Below are positions 8,931-17,263 of a stretch of DNA of 64,000 bases, piece after piece. Source of the stretch: Bradyrhizobium archetypum (GTDB taxonomy: Bacteria; Pseudomonadota; Alphaproteobacteria; Rhizobiales; Xanthobacteraceae); NCBI RefSeq assembly GCF_013114835.1, contig NZ_JAAVLW010000002.1, positions 434,001 through 498,000 on the forward strand, given 5' to 3'. The notes beneath the pieces are model-generated. The model saw only the letters and a program-made list of their open reading frames with translations, had not been told where the DNA came from and ran no database searches. The first letter of the stretch is position 1; every line of letters starts with the position of its first letter. The position numbers were made by a program, and so were the translations under genes.

Positions 8931-9764
8931 ATGGCTGAGCAGGAATACGAACTGTTCGCCATCCGCTATGCGACCCGCGATGCGCGGCGCAGCGATCATT
9001 TCATCGGCGGCGACCCGCACGACGGCCCGATGCCGATGGACTACTTCATGTGGCTGGCGAGAGCAGGGGGACGCACATTTGTCATCGACACGGGCTTCAA
9101 TGCGGAAGTATCGGCGAGGCGAAAGCGAACGTTCCTGCGTTGTCCAGTAGCGACGCTCGGCGCGTTCGGTATTGATGCAGGCGCGGTTCAGGACGTGATC
9201 CTCACGCATTTGCATTACGACCACGCTGGCAATTTCGACCGGTTTCCGAATGCGCGCTTCCATCTTCAGGAACGCGAGCTGGCTTACGCCACCGGTCGCT
9301 TCATGCGATACCCAAGGCTGTCGCATTCCTTCGAGGTCGAGGATATCTGCGGGATTGTGCGTCTCAACTATGCCCGCAGGGTGTTGTTCTACAATGGCGA
9401 TGCCGAGATCGCTCCCGGTCTGACGATTCACGCGGCAGGCGGCCATTCGGCCGGACTTCAGTTTGTCCGTGTCAGGACCCGCCGCGGCTTCGTCGTGCTT
9501 GCCTCCGACGTCAGCCATTTCTACGAGAACATGGCGAGCGGGCGGCCGTTTACGACCGCTCTGCATATCGGAGAGATGCTGGAGGGTTTCGAAAAACTGA
9601 TCGCGCTCGCGCCGGACGAAAGCCATATCGTTCCGGGGCACGACCCGCTGGTGATGAAGCTTTATCCGGCGCCGAGCCCGGCGCTGGAGGGCATTGCGGT
9701 GCGTCTTGACGTGCCCCCGTTAGGCGCTGCACCGGTTCGTGCCGACTTTCTGCAGAGGCACTGA
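8931..9764 (+). CDS. MBL-fold metallo-hydrolase, N-acyl-homoserine-lactonase-like
   Basis: A 277-aa zinc hydrolase of the metallo-beta-lactamase fold. The HxHxDH motif is THLHYDHAGN (about residues 89-98), with further metal ligands in GGHSAGLQ and ASDVSH and a final His in VPGHDP. The closest described families are the AttM/AiiB lactonases. It is the last gene of the MmgE/PrpD-CMD run, which suggests that it opens a lactone or ester intermediate of that pathway; quorum quenching is the alternative. The start has a GGGAGAACGC site. Confidence 0.85.
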   Translation: MAEQEYELFAIRYATRDARRSDHFIGGDPHDGPMPMDYFMWLARAGGRTFVIDTGFNAEVSARRKRTFLRCPVATLGAFGIDAGAVQDVILTHLHYDHAGNFDRFPNARFHLQERELAYATGRFMRYPRLSHSFEVEDICGIVRLNYARRVLFYNGDAEIAPGLTIHAAGGHSAGLQFVRVRTRRGFVVLASDVSHFYENMASGRPFTTALHIGEMLEGFEKLIALAPDESHIVPGHDPLVMKLYPAPSPALEGIAVRLDVPPLGAAPVRADFLQRH

Positions 9765-9822
9765 CCGATGGAGTCAGAAGCAGTCTTCCTGTCAGTGGCG
9801 GCTTCCGGCGCAAGCTAGCCGC

Positions 9823-10100
9823 TCAAATCGCCATGCCGTCTCTCGCCAGGCAGAACAGGTCGTCGCCGCCGGCCTGTCCGCCCTTGAGCGCGATCTCGAG
9901 GTTTGCGTGCTCGCGGTCCGATGCGGCACGGCAAAGCGGCGCCCCGGAAACCAGCGGCGCGATCGCACTGAGAGCATAGACGGCCATGGCCTGGAGCGCG
10001 TGGCCGGAAGTATCGCCGCCGGCCAGCACCGCCCGCTGCAGGCGGGTCGCTTGCAGGATGCCGTCGAGTGCGCGACCAAGCCCGGCGACACCGCGCAGCG
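9823..10100 (-). pseudogene. C-terminal remnant of a four-carbon acid sugar kinase (DUF1537/OtnK family)
   Basis: On the minus strand this stretch encodes the conserved C-terminal part of the DUF1537 kinases: VLAGGDTSGHALQAM, APLVSGAPLCRA and LEIALKGGQAGGDD. Intact family members are about 400-440 aa. Only about 90 residues remain, and the upstream sequence to 10197, although open, has no resemblance to the family. Intact relatives phosphorylate 3-oxo-tetronates in acid-sugar pathways. The truncation coincides with a short repeat at 10206, so loss through recombination is likely. Confidence 0.7.
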
Positions 10101-10186
10101 AGATCATTTTTCGCGAGAATATTCCGGGATCAGGCGTTTGGTTGGAATCCATATTGAGCGCGCCTCGGTTGTTGCTGTTCGACGGA

Positions 10187-10270
10187 AACCAGCTCAAATT
10201 GAGCCCATGATGGATTGGAGCGGGAGCGCAATGCTCTAGACGGCAGCGTGCGCACGATGTGTGCGCGGAG
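10187..10270. repeat. Short dispersed repeat R1 with tRNA-3'-end-like core
   Basis: ATGATGGATTGGAGCGGGAG starts at 10207 and recurs with few changes at 12776 and 30501. TGGAGCGGG read on the minus strand (CCCGCTCCA) matches the acceptor end plus CCA of a glycine-type tRNA. The downstream GCGTGCGCACGATGTGTGCGC at 10246-10266 also has a counterpart beside the 12776 copy. The copies bracket the isomerase/oxidoreductase pair as direct repeats. Confidence 0.5.
10246..10266. promoter_or_regulatory. GTGCGCAC-type double palindrome upstream of isomerase gene
   Basis: GTGCGCAC (self-palindromic) is followed after three bases by TGTGCGC. The site lies 78 bp before the ATG of the isomerase gene, a plausible operator distance. 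A near copy (GTGTGCAC, then GTGTGCAC) lies at 12824-12844. It may be a regulator site carried within the repeat or simply part of it. Confidence 0.3.
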
Positions 10271-10343
10271 CGGTTTTCGAGTTGGTAGATCCGAGCTCAG
10301 CAGGCACGCGCTGCGGGAGCATCCAGGGGAGAAGGAGCATTTC

Positions 10344-11399
10344 ATGAAGATGATCAAGGGACCCGCGATATTCCTCGCTCAGTTCGCTGCCGACACCGCG
10401 CCGTTCAACTCCTTCGGCACGATCTGTGCATGGGCCGCTTCGCTCGGCTACAAGGGGATTCAGATCCCGAGCTGGGACGGGCGACTCTTCGACCTCAACA
10501 AGGCCTCGGAGTCCCAGGACTATGCCGATGAGGTGACGGGGATTGCAGCCGGTCACGGCCTTTCCATCACCGAACTCTCGACCCATCTCCAGGGCCAGCT
10601 CGTCGCGGTTCACCCGGCCTATGACGCAGCATTCGACGGCTTCGCCGTGCCGGAGGTGCGGGACAATCCCAGGGCGCGCACCGAGTGGGCCGTCGACCAG
10701 ATCAGGCGCGCAATCCGCGCCTCAAGACGCCTCGGGCTCGCGGCGCAGGCGACCTTCTCCGGCGCATTGGCCTGGCCCTACGTCTATCCCTGGCCGCAGC
10801 GTCCGGCCGGCCTCATCGAGGCCGCCTTCGACGAGCTCGCCAGACGCTGGCGGCCGATCCTTGACTATGCGGATGAGCACGGCGTTGATCTCGCTTATGA
10901 GATCCATCCGGGCGAGGACCTGCACGACGGCGTCTCCTATGAGATGTTTCTCGAGCGGGTGAATGGCCACACGCGGGCGAACTTGCTCTACGACCCGTCG
11001 CACTTCCTGCTGCAGCAGCTCGACTATCTCGACTACATCGATATCTATCACCAACGCATCAAGGCCTTCCACGTCAAGGACGCGGAGTTCAACCCGACGG
11101 GCCGCCAGGGTGTCTATGGCGGGTTCCAGAGCTGGGTCGATCGTGCCGGCCGCTTCCGCTCACTGGGCGATGGTCAGGTAGATTTCGGCGCGATCTTCTC
11201 CAAGCTTACCCAGTACGGTTACGGCGGCTGGGCGGTGATGGAATGGGAATGCGCGCTGAAGCATCCTGAGCAAGGCGCGCGCGAGGGCGCCGAGTTCATC
11301 AAAAGACATATCATTCGGATCACGGAGAAAGCCTTCGACGATTTCGCAGGTTCCGGGACCGACGAGCAGATGAATCGCAAGATGCTTGGCATCTCCTGA
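10344..11399 (+). CDS. Sugar phosphate isomerase/epimerase family protein (AP endonuclease 2-type TIM barrel)
   Basis: A 351-aa xylose-isomerase-like TIM-barrel protein. Metal and substrate residues are expected in AYEIHPGEDLHDG, LLYDPSHFLLQQ and IKAFHVKDAEFNP, and the C-terminal part has GWAVMEWECALK, all typical of this family when paired with Gfo/Idh dehydrogenases. The start was set at ATG 10344 with GGAGAAGGAG just upstream; the 43 open upstream codons are discarded. It is followed after 13 bp by an oxidoreductase, forming a two-gene sugar or inositol-like catabolic unit. No transporter is adjacent. Confidence 0.88.
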   Translation: MKMIKGPAIFLAQFAADTAPFNSFGTICAWAASLGYKGIQIPSWDGRLFDLNKASESQDYADEVTGIAAGHGLSITELSTHLQGQLVAVHPAYDAAFDGFAVPEVRDNPRARTEWAVDQIRRAIRASRRLGLAAQATFSGALAWPYVYPWPQRPAGLIEAAFDELARRWRPILDYADEHGVDLAYEIHPGEDLHDGVSYEMFLERVNGHTRANLLYDPSHFLLQQLDYLDYIDIYHQRIKAFHVKDAEFNPTGRQGVYGGFQSWVDRAGRFRSLGDGQVDFGAIFSKLTQYGYGGWAVMEWECALKHPEQGAREGAEFIKRHIIRITEKAFDDFAGSGTDEQMNRKMLGIS

Positions 11400-11412
11400 G
11401 CGAGGAAGAAGA

Positions 11413-12588
11413 ATGGCGATCGAGGCAAGCAGGGAAGCTGGTGGTCATGGTCGTATCCGGCTAGGGATGGTTGGCGGCGGCCAAGGATCTTTCATTGGCG
11501 CCGTCCACCGCACTGCTGCGCGTATCGACGATCAGTTCGAGCTGACGGCCGGCGCGTTGGCGTCGGATTCGGTCCGAGCCAAGGCCTCGGCGAGGGAGTT
11601 CGGTATCGCCAACGACCGCGCCTATAGCTCCTTCGAAGAGATGGCGAAGGCGGAAGCCGCGCGTCCCGACGGCATCGAGGTGGTCTCGATCGTGACCCCC
11701 AACCACCTGCACGGCCTGGTCGCCAGGGCCTTCCTTGAAGCCGGCATCCACGTCATCTGCGACAAACCGCTGACGACGACCGTCGCCGAGGCAGAGGAAT
11801 TGGTCGAACTGGTCAGGAAGACGGGCAAGGTCTTCGCCGTGACCTACAACTACACGGGCTATCCCATGGTCCGACAGGCCCGCGCCATGGTCGCGAACGG
11901 CGAGCTCGGCGAGATCCGGCTCGTCCAGGCCGAATACCTGCAGGATTGGTTGACGGAGCGGTTGGAAGCAAGCGGGCATAAGCAGGCTGCGTGGCGCACG
12001 GACCCGACCCGATCCGGCCCTGGTGGATGCATCGGCGACATCGGCACACACGCCTACAATCTCGCCTGCTTTGTCACTGGACTTCAGCTTGATGAACTGC
12101 TCGCCCAGCTCTCGACCTTCGTCAGCGGTCGGCGTCTCGATGACGACGTCCAGATCCTCCTCAAGTGGAAGGGAGGTGCCAAAGGCATGCTTTGGGCGAG
12201 CCAGGTCGCAGTCGGCAATGAGAACGGCCTGACGCTGCGCGTCTATGGGACCAAGGGCGGTCTCGAATGGGTACAGGAAAATCCGAACTGTCTCTGGTTC
12301 ACCCGCTATGGGCAGCCCAAGCAACTCCTGACCCGCGGGGGTGCCGGCGCCTTGGTCGAGGCGGGCCGCATCACCCGCGTGCCATCGGGGCATCCCGAGG
12401 GTTATCTCGAGGGTTTCGCAACGATCTATGCTGAGGCAGCACGCGCCATCCGCGCAGTACAGGCCGGCCAGGCTCCGGATCCGGCGGTGATCTTCCCGAC
12501 CGTCGAGGATGGCCTTGCCGGTGTGAAGTTCATCGAAGCCGCGGTGAACTCATCCGCAAGCAATGGCGCCTGGGTTCGGATCAGATAA
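11413..12588 (+). CDS. Gfo/Idh/MocA family oxidoreductase
   Basis: A 391-aa NAD(P)-dependent sugar dehydrogenase. The Rossmann motif GMVGGGQGSFIGAVHR is near residue 18. The family signature DKPLTTTVAEAEELV includes the catalytic-region Lys, and GDIGTHAYNLACFV holds the conserved His. The start ATG 11413 has a GAGGAAGAAG site; the frame also opens nine codons upstream inside the isomerase stop region, which is less likely. Translationally close to the isomerase, with which it probably converts one sugar or cyclitol via a keto intermediate. Confidence 0.92.
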   Translation: MAIEASREAGGHGRIRLGMVGGGQGSFIGAVHRTAARIDDQFELTAGALASDSVRAKASAREFGIANDRAYSSFEEMAKAEAARPDGIEVVSIVTPNHLHGLVARAFLEAGIHVICDKPLTTTVAEAEELVELVRKTGKVFAVTYNYTGYPMVRQARAMVANGELGEIRLVQAEYLQDWLTERLEASGHKQAAWRTDPTRSGPGGCIGDIGTHAYNLACFVTGLQLDELLAQLSTFVSGRRLDDDVQILLKWKGGAKGMLWASQVAVGNENGLTLRVYGTKGGLEWVQENPNCLWFTRYGQPKQLLTRGGAGALVEAGRITRVPSGHPEGYLEGFATIYAEAARAIRAVQAGQAPDPAVIFPTVEDGLAGVKFIEAAVNSSASNGAWVRIR

Positions 12589-12753
12589 ATGCCGAGATCC
12601 CTGTCAAACGCGAAAGCCGAGGCAGACTGAGGCTATCGGATCGGCGCGGCCATTTGAATGATGGGCAAATAAGCTGTAGATCAGATTCAAGACACGACCT
12701 TATCAGCCGAATACAGGCTCAGCAGGAAAAATCAGCAGAATCAATATGTTGGA

Positions 12754-12850
12754 TCACCGATTTTCCGTCGCGCCTATGATGGATTGGAGCGAGAGTCGAA
12801 GTATTTCAAATAGTTGGATGATCGCGTGTGCACGGTGTGTGCACTGAGAG
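12754..12850. repeat. Short dispersed repeat R2
   Basis: ATGATGGATTGGAGCGAGAG at 12776 differs from R1 by one base over 20. The second conserved block GCGTGTGCACGGTGTGTGCA at 12824 corresponds to the R1 block at 10246. The spacing between the blocks is 39 bp in R1 and 48 bp in R2. Same orientation as R1. Confidence 0.5.
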
Positions 12851-12995
12851 ATCAAAGAGAATCTAGGAACGACCATCGTGAGCAGTTGAACTGAAAGACT
12901 CCACGCTGGGACGCGACGCCCTCGAAACGGCGCCTGTTCGCCTTCGTTAAAGTGTGCGGCGGCACAACCGCCGTTTGCGCGAGGGGGTGGGTTAA

Positions 12996-13104
12996 GGGCC
13001 CGGCGGGACTTGAACCTGCAACCAGACCGTTATGAGCGGGAGGATAAAGGACGCGTTCGTTGATTTTGCAGCGCTTTCGTTTGATTTCGATCGCGTTCGT
13101 TGCG
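12996..13104 (-). repeat. Degenerate tRNA-3'-half-like repeat, copy A
   Basis: Read on the minus strand, the part up to 13040 begins at an anticodon-loop-like CTCATAA and runs through a T-arm-like GCAGGTTCAAGTCC to an acceptor-like CCGGGCCC. The 5' half of a tRNA is absent, so it is not a functional gene. The sequence up to 13104 continues with a flank (TTTCGATCGCGTTCGT) also seen in copies B and C. This is what an attachment-site scar next to a tRNA(CAU) gene would look like. Confidence 0.6.
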
Positions 13105-13116
13105 TAAATTAATTGC
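13105..13116. promoter_or_regulatory. GCAAYTAATTGC-like motif upstream of desaturase
   Basis: TAAATTAATTGC, 106 bp before the desaturase ATG. The stretch ATTAATTGCTTC is identical to the one upstream of the 14559 binding-protein gene. One of six similar sites in the 13-27 kb region. Confidence 0.35.
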
Positions 13117-13222
13117 TTCTGCATTGCGGCGTCGCTCCCTAGGATCGGTCTGTGCTTGACGAATTCCAGCGTCCGCACGAGCACGGTGAAGTGCGTGATC
13201 CCGGAAAGAGGCGACTACGATC

Positions 13223-14182
13223 ATGAGCAATGCCATCACTGCCACCGGAGAGAAGCCGCTGACTCCGGCCATGCTGCGCGAGTTGTCGGTGCGGTCCGAT
13301 TGGCAAGGTCTGGTCCGTGCGGCCAGCCACTACGGCGTCATTGTTGTTGTCGGCGCGCTGATCTGGCTGGTCTCGTGGCGATACGGAATCGTCTGGGCGT
13401 TGCCGCTGGTCGTCGTCCAAGGTTACTTTGTCGCATTCCTGTTCATGGTGGTACACGAGACCGCCCACAAGACGGCGTTTCGCAGTCGCGCGCTTAATCT
13501 CGCCTTCGGTCATCTCTCCTCGTTCGCGGTCGGCTTGCCTTACGAATATTACTGCTTGTTCCACTGGGATCATCATCGCTATACGCAGGATCCAAAGAGG
13601 GATCCGGAACTGCTGTCAGTTCCGATCCCGACCTCGGACGCGCAACTGGTGATCGTCTACAGCGGCTTGCGGCAGGTAGCATTCCGGGCGCGGCTGATGC
13701 TTCGCCATGCGTTGACCGGCAACGCCACGTCGCCCTGGATTCCGGAAAGCAAACGCCACATTGTCGTGAGGGAAGCGCGCCTCTATCTCGCGGGCTACAT
13801 CGTGCTGCTGCTGGCATCGGTCGCGCTGCAAACCTTGACCCTGTTGTGGATCTGGGTCGTCCCCGTGATCGTCGGTCAATTGTTTCTGCGTCCGTATCTC
13901 CTTGCCGAACACACCGGTTGCGATCGCACGCGCAGCGCCTTCCAAAATACGCGCACCACATATACCGCCATGTTCGTGCGCTGGTTTGCATGGAACATGC
14001 CCTATCATGTCGAGCACCATGCCTATCCTTCGATTCCGTTCCATGCGCTGCCGAAACTGAACCGGATCGTCGCCGATCAGATCGTCTACCGAGGCCCGGG
14101 CTACATCGCAGTGACGCGGCAGACGTGGGCCTGGTTTCGCCGCGCACGCAACGGCATCGAAAGCCCGATCGGTTCTGATTGA
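13223..14182 (+). CDS. Membrane fatty acid desaturase family protein (diiron)
   Basis: A 319-aa membrane protein with the three histidine boxes of the fatty acid desaturase/hydroxylase family: HETAH near residue 76, HWDHH near 114 and HVEHH near 263. Four to five hydrophobic segments (for example residues 33-80 and 190-215) surround them. The family inserts double bonds or hydroxyl groups into lipids or hydrophobic compounds using O2 and two iron atoms. The electron donor is not encoded alongside. Its place upstream of an SsuABC-like importer with a similar promoter motif suggests joint control, but the substrate is unknown. Confidence 0.88.
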   Translation: MSNAITATGEKPLTPAMLRELSVRSDWQGLVRAASHYGVIVVVGALIWLVSWRYGIVWALPLVVVQGYFVAFLFMVVHETAHKTAFRSRALNLAFGHLSSFAVGLPYEYYCLFHWDHHRYTQDPKRDPELLSVPIPTSDAQLVIVYSGLRQVAFRARLMLRHALTGNATSPWIPESKRHIVVREARLYLAGYIVLLLASVALQTLTLLWIWVVPVIVGQLFLRPYLLAEHTGCDRTRSAFQNTRTTYTAMFVRWFAWNMPYHVEHHAYPSIPFHALPKLNRIVADQIVYRGPGYIAVTRQTWAWFRRARNGIESPIGSD

Positions 14183-14558
14183 ATCGGGATCAGGGCTCGA
14201 CGAAAGCCAGCAGGGTGCCGTTGCCGCAGCCGGCAACTGCTACCGCGATGGCTGGGACTACGGCGCGATTCAAATCGATGTCCGGGGAGTGTTTGATCTC
14301 ATCCGCAGGCCAACGTGTAATAGACCGATTTCTTCGGAGGCCGTTCTGGGCCCGAATAAATCAGCCTCAGTTGCGATGCGCCCAAGGTGTGGGCAGCTTG
14401 ATGAACTTATTGGCCCGTCTCAGTCAGAAGCTGGTCTGCTTGCGCAAAAATTGGTCAGCGACGGGCCTTGTCGATTAATTGCTTCACTGTCTCCGGTCTT
14501 CAGACGACCCTCTCGTCACGGTCGATCACTCCGATCGCCCGCAACACAGGGGTTTGGC
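14183..14558. other. Intergenic region upstream of the first SsuABC-like operon
   Basis: 375 bp with no recognisable gene. The frame that continues into the binding-protein gene is open from 14289 but has no signal-peptide character. The only notable element is the motif at 14471. Confidence 0.5.
14471..14482. promoter_or_regulatory. GCAAYTAATTGC-like motif upstream of first SsuA-like gene
   Basis: TCGATTAATTGC, 76 bp before the start at 14559. It shares ATTAATTGCTTC with the desaturase site at 13109. Confidence 0.35.
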
Positions 14559-15557
14559 ATGCGATCAACAACCGCTCTTCGCTCTGCCGTGTTCGTGCTA
14601 TCTGCGTGCTTTCTGTTTGCGACGCCTGAGCGCGCGACAGCCGAAGAATTGCTGAAGGCGCGGCTCGCCCAGAATCTTGGGCCGATCTCCGGACTGGCGA
14701 TCGTCGCCAGTGCGAAGGGCATTTTCGCCAAGCAGGGGCTCGACATCTCGGTCTCCAATTTCACCAGCGGGAAGCAGTGCCTCGATACGGTGCTTGGGGG
14801 AGGGGCGGATATCGCGACAACCGCCGAGGCGCCGGTCACGGCGGCCGCGATGGCGCAACAGCCAATCGCCTTCGTGGCGGGGATGGAATATTCGGATCTC
14901 AAGACCATGACCGCGGCTTCTGCCGGGATCAAGACGAAGGCCGATCTGCGTGGAAAGCGAATCGGCTTTACGGCCGGAACCGGCAGCGAAGTTTACACGT
15001 CGGTTCTGTTGAAAGCGGCGGGCCTGACGTCGAAGGACGTGACGCTCGTCAACCTACGACCGCAGGAGATGCTTCCCGCCATGGCGGCCGGCAGCATCGA
15101 CGCGTTCGATACCTGGGAGCCGCATGTCGCGAACGCGAAGAAGGCTCTTGGCGAAGGCGCGATCCCGCTTGAGACCAAAGGTCTCTACTCAGAGACCTTC
15201 AATATTGTTGTTACGCAGTCTTACCTCGCGGCCAACCCGGCGATCGTCAGTAAGTTCCTGGCGTCCCTCATCGAAGCCGAGGGTTGGCTCAAGGCGCATC
15301 CGGATGAAGCGATCGACGTCATCGCCGCAGCGACCGGAATGAAACGCGATGAATTGGCTGCGATCTGGCCGGACTATGTTTACCATGTGCGCCTCGACGA
15401 CAAGCTTCTCGTGACTCTTAAAACCCATGCCGGCTGGCGGCTCGAGACCGGCAATCATCCCCCTGGAGCGAGCATGCCCGATTTCTCGAAAGTCTTGGTG
15501 ACGGCGCCGCTGAAGGCGCTCGATCCAGCTCGCGTCATACTGGATTCGCGCCCGTGA
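14559..15557 (+). CDS. SsuA/NMT1-type ABC transporter substrate-binding protein
   Basis: A 332-aa periplasmic binding protein of the nitrate/sulfonate/taurine (NMT1/THI5-like) family. A Sec signal peptide covers about residues 1-28, cleaved near ATA-EE. The mature domain has the family features LAIVASAKGIFAKQGLDI, GGADIATTAEAPV and DLRGKRIGFTAGTGSE. The start was placed at ATG 14559, the only one that gives a signal peptide. The permease start overlaps its stop (GTGA). The ligand is probably a sulfonate, a pyrimidine-like compound or a similar small anion; it cannot be fixed from sequence. Confidence 0.9.
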   Translation: MRSTTALRSAVFVLSACFLFATPERATAEELLKARLAQNLGPISGLAIVASAKGIFAKQGLDISVSNFTSGKQCLDTVLGGGADIATTAEAPVTAAAMAQQPIAFVAGMEYSDLKTMTAASAGIKTKADLRGKRIGFTAGTGSEVYTSVLLKAAGLTSKDVTLVNLRPQEMLPAMAAGSIDAFDTWEPHVANAKKALGEGAIPLETKGLYSETFNIVVTQSYLAANPAIVSKFLASLIEAEGWLKAHPDEAIDVIAAATGMKRDELAAIWPDYVYHVRLDDKLLVTLKTHAGWRLETGNHPPGASMPDFSKVLVTAPLKALDPARVILDSRP

Positions 15558-16333
15558 GCGTTGGGGGACGCAGCAGTGCGAGCGCGACCGCACGGCTGAG
15601 CGTACTGGTCGCCGTCCTCTCCGTGCCCGCCTTCACAGGCGTGTGGGAGCTGATTGCGCGCTCCGGCATCGTGAACGCCGTGCTGTTTCCGCCGCCATCG
15701 ACCGTCGCTGTCGCCATTCTCGAATGGATCCGCACCGGACAATTTTTCGGAGACCTGATGGCGAGCCTCTCGCGCGTGGCCGGGGGATTTGCGGTCGGGG
15801 CCGCGGGCGGGATCGTGCTCGGCGTCCTGACTGGCCGGGTCCGGCTGGTGTCTAGCCTGCTTTCACCCTTGTTTCACATCCTGCGTCCAATTCCTCCCAT
15901 CGCCTTCGTGCCGATCGTCATCCTTTGGTTTGGCCTCTCGGAGACAGGCAAGCTTTTCCTGGTCGTATGGGGCGTGTTCTTCACGGTATGGCTCGCGACC
16001 CACATAGGGGTGCAGAAAGTCGACCATGGACTTATCCGTGCCGCCCAGATGCTCGGCACGCCGCAGCCGCAGATGCTGTGGGAGATCGTCCTTCTTGGCG
16101 CGCTGCCCTATGTCACAGTCGGTCTTCGGACGGCGGTGAGTATCTCTTTCTACACGCTGGTCGCCGCCGAGTTGGCGGGATCGTTCGCCGGTATCGTCTA
16201 CCGTATCGAAATTGCGCAACAGAACATGCAAACGGGTCAGGTCATGGGCGGGTTGGCGGCTCTCGGGCTGCTTTCCTTCGTCGCCGACCGTTCCTTCGCG
16301 ATTCTTGCCGAACGTGCCGTGTGGTGGCGATGA
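15554..16333 (+). CDS. SsuC/TauC-type ABC transporter permease
   Basis: A 259-aa permease with about six membrane segments and the EAA-loop region GLIRAAQMLGTPQPQMLWEIVLLGALPYV typical of SsuC/TauC. The GTG start overlaps the binding-protein stop, and the ATG of the ATPase gene overlaps its own stop, so the three importer genes are translationally coupled. Confidence 0.92.
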   Translation: MSVGGRSSASATARLSVLVAVLSVPAFTGVWELIARSGIVNAVLFPPPSTVAVAILEWIRTGQFFGDLMASLSRVAGGFAVGAAGGIVLGVLTGRVRLVSSLLSPLFHILRPIPPIAFVPIVILWFGLSETGKLFLVVWGVFFTVWLATHIGVQKVDHGLIRAAQMLGTPQPQMLWEIVLLGALPYVTVGLRTAVSISFYTLVAAELAGSFAGIVYRIEIAQQNMQTGQVMGGLAALGLLSFVADRSFAILAERAVWWR

Positions 16334-17196
16334 TCCCGAGCTTGCTTTGTCCAGACCAGCCGCTCAGGCTCGTGGATACGCACTCGCCTTCCGCCTCGGC
16401 GCGTCAGGCGATCATCCGGGTCGAGGATTTGAGCATCGTCTTCGATGTGCCGAGCGGACACGTCATCGCGGTCGACCGCGTATCCCTGGCGGTAACTCAG
16501 GGGGAATTCGTCTCGATCGTCGGTCCATCCGGCTGCGGCAAGTCCACGCTCCTGAATGCGATGGCCGGCCTCGAGCGGCCGTTCGAAGGCCAGGTGCTGA
16601 TAGCCGGCGAAGCAATGCTCGCGCCACGGCCCGAGATCGGGATGGTCTTCCAGCAGCCACATCTGTTTCCGTGGAAATCGGTGCGCCGGAACATCGCGCA
16701 CGGGCCGCGCGCCCTAGGCAAGTCGAAAGCGGAGGCGCTGCGGATTGCCGACGACCTCATCGCGATGATCGGACTTACCAAATTTGCGTCGGCATATCCG
16801 CACACGCTATCGGGAGGCATGCAGCAGCGGGTTGCGATTGCCCGTGCCCTAGCTAATCAGCCGCGCGTACTGTTGATGGACGAGCCTTTCGGAGCGCTGG
16901 ATGCGCAGACCCGGGCGGTCATGCAGGACAACCTGCTCGAGCTCCGCGAGCGGATAAACGCAACAATCGTCTTCGTCACACACGACATCGATGAAGCGAT
17001 CCTTCTCTCTGACCGTGTGCTGATCATGAGCGCGGGACCAGGCCGCATCCTCAAAGATCTTCAGGTGAGCCTGCCGCGACCGCGCTCCAGCGCCATCGTT
17101 GCGGAGGCTGCCTATCTCGCCCTCAAGCGAGATTGCCTCGATCTGATCCGCTCGGAAGGCCGCAGGGCCTTCGAGCAAATGGAGATCAGGACATAA
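16330..17196 (+). CDS. SsuB/TauB-type ABC transporter ATPase
   Basis: A 288-aa ATPase. Walker A is GPSGCGKS (65-72), the signature LSGGMQQR and Walker B LLMDEPFGALDAQT, exactly the nitrate/sulfonate/taurine subclass. The start ATG 16330 overlaps the permease stop (ATGA). The frame is open far upstream through the permease gene, but that part is an out-of-frame shadow. An N-terminal extension of about 28 residues precedes the ATPase core. Confidence 0.93.
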   Translation: MIPSLLCPDQPLRLVDTHSPSASARQAIIRVEDLSIVFDVPSGHVIAVDRVSLAVTQGEFVSIVGPSGCGKSTLLNAMAGLERPFEGQVLIAGEAMLAPRPEIGMVFQQPHLFPWKSVRRNIAHGPRALGKSKAEALRIADDLIAMIGLTKFASAYPHTLSGGMQQRVAIARALANQPRVLLMDEPFGALDAQTRAVMQDNLLELRERINATIVFVTHDIDEAILLSDRVLIMSAGPGRILKDLQVSLPRPRSSAIVAEAAYLALKRDCLDLIRSEGRRAFEQMEIRT

Positions 17197-17263
17197 GCGC
17201 CTGACGACAGGTCTGGCATGACTCTTGAATGGTTTTCCCTTGCGGCGGCAAGGGAGCGAGCAG

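Larger units (their letters stand above)
12589..13222. other. Gene-free junction with two kinds of island repeat
   Basis: About 630 bp without a credible gene. It holds repeat R2 (12754-12850), the degenerate tRNA-3'-half repeat A (12996-13104) and a TAATTGC motif at 13105. The minus-strand frame at 12852-13184 merely translates the tRNA-like sequence and is not considered a gene. Confidence 0.6.

Noticed and set aside
12996..13040. A functional tRNA gene with a CAU anticodon
   Set aside because: Only the anticodon-to-3' half is present, with T-stem mismatches; no D arm or 5' acceptor strand can be found for copies A, B or C.
12852..13184. 110-codon minus-strand frame over the tRNA-like repeat
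   Set aside because: Its middle is only a translation of the tRNA-3'-like sequence, with no ribosome site and no protein-like composition.
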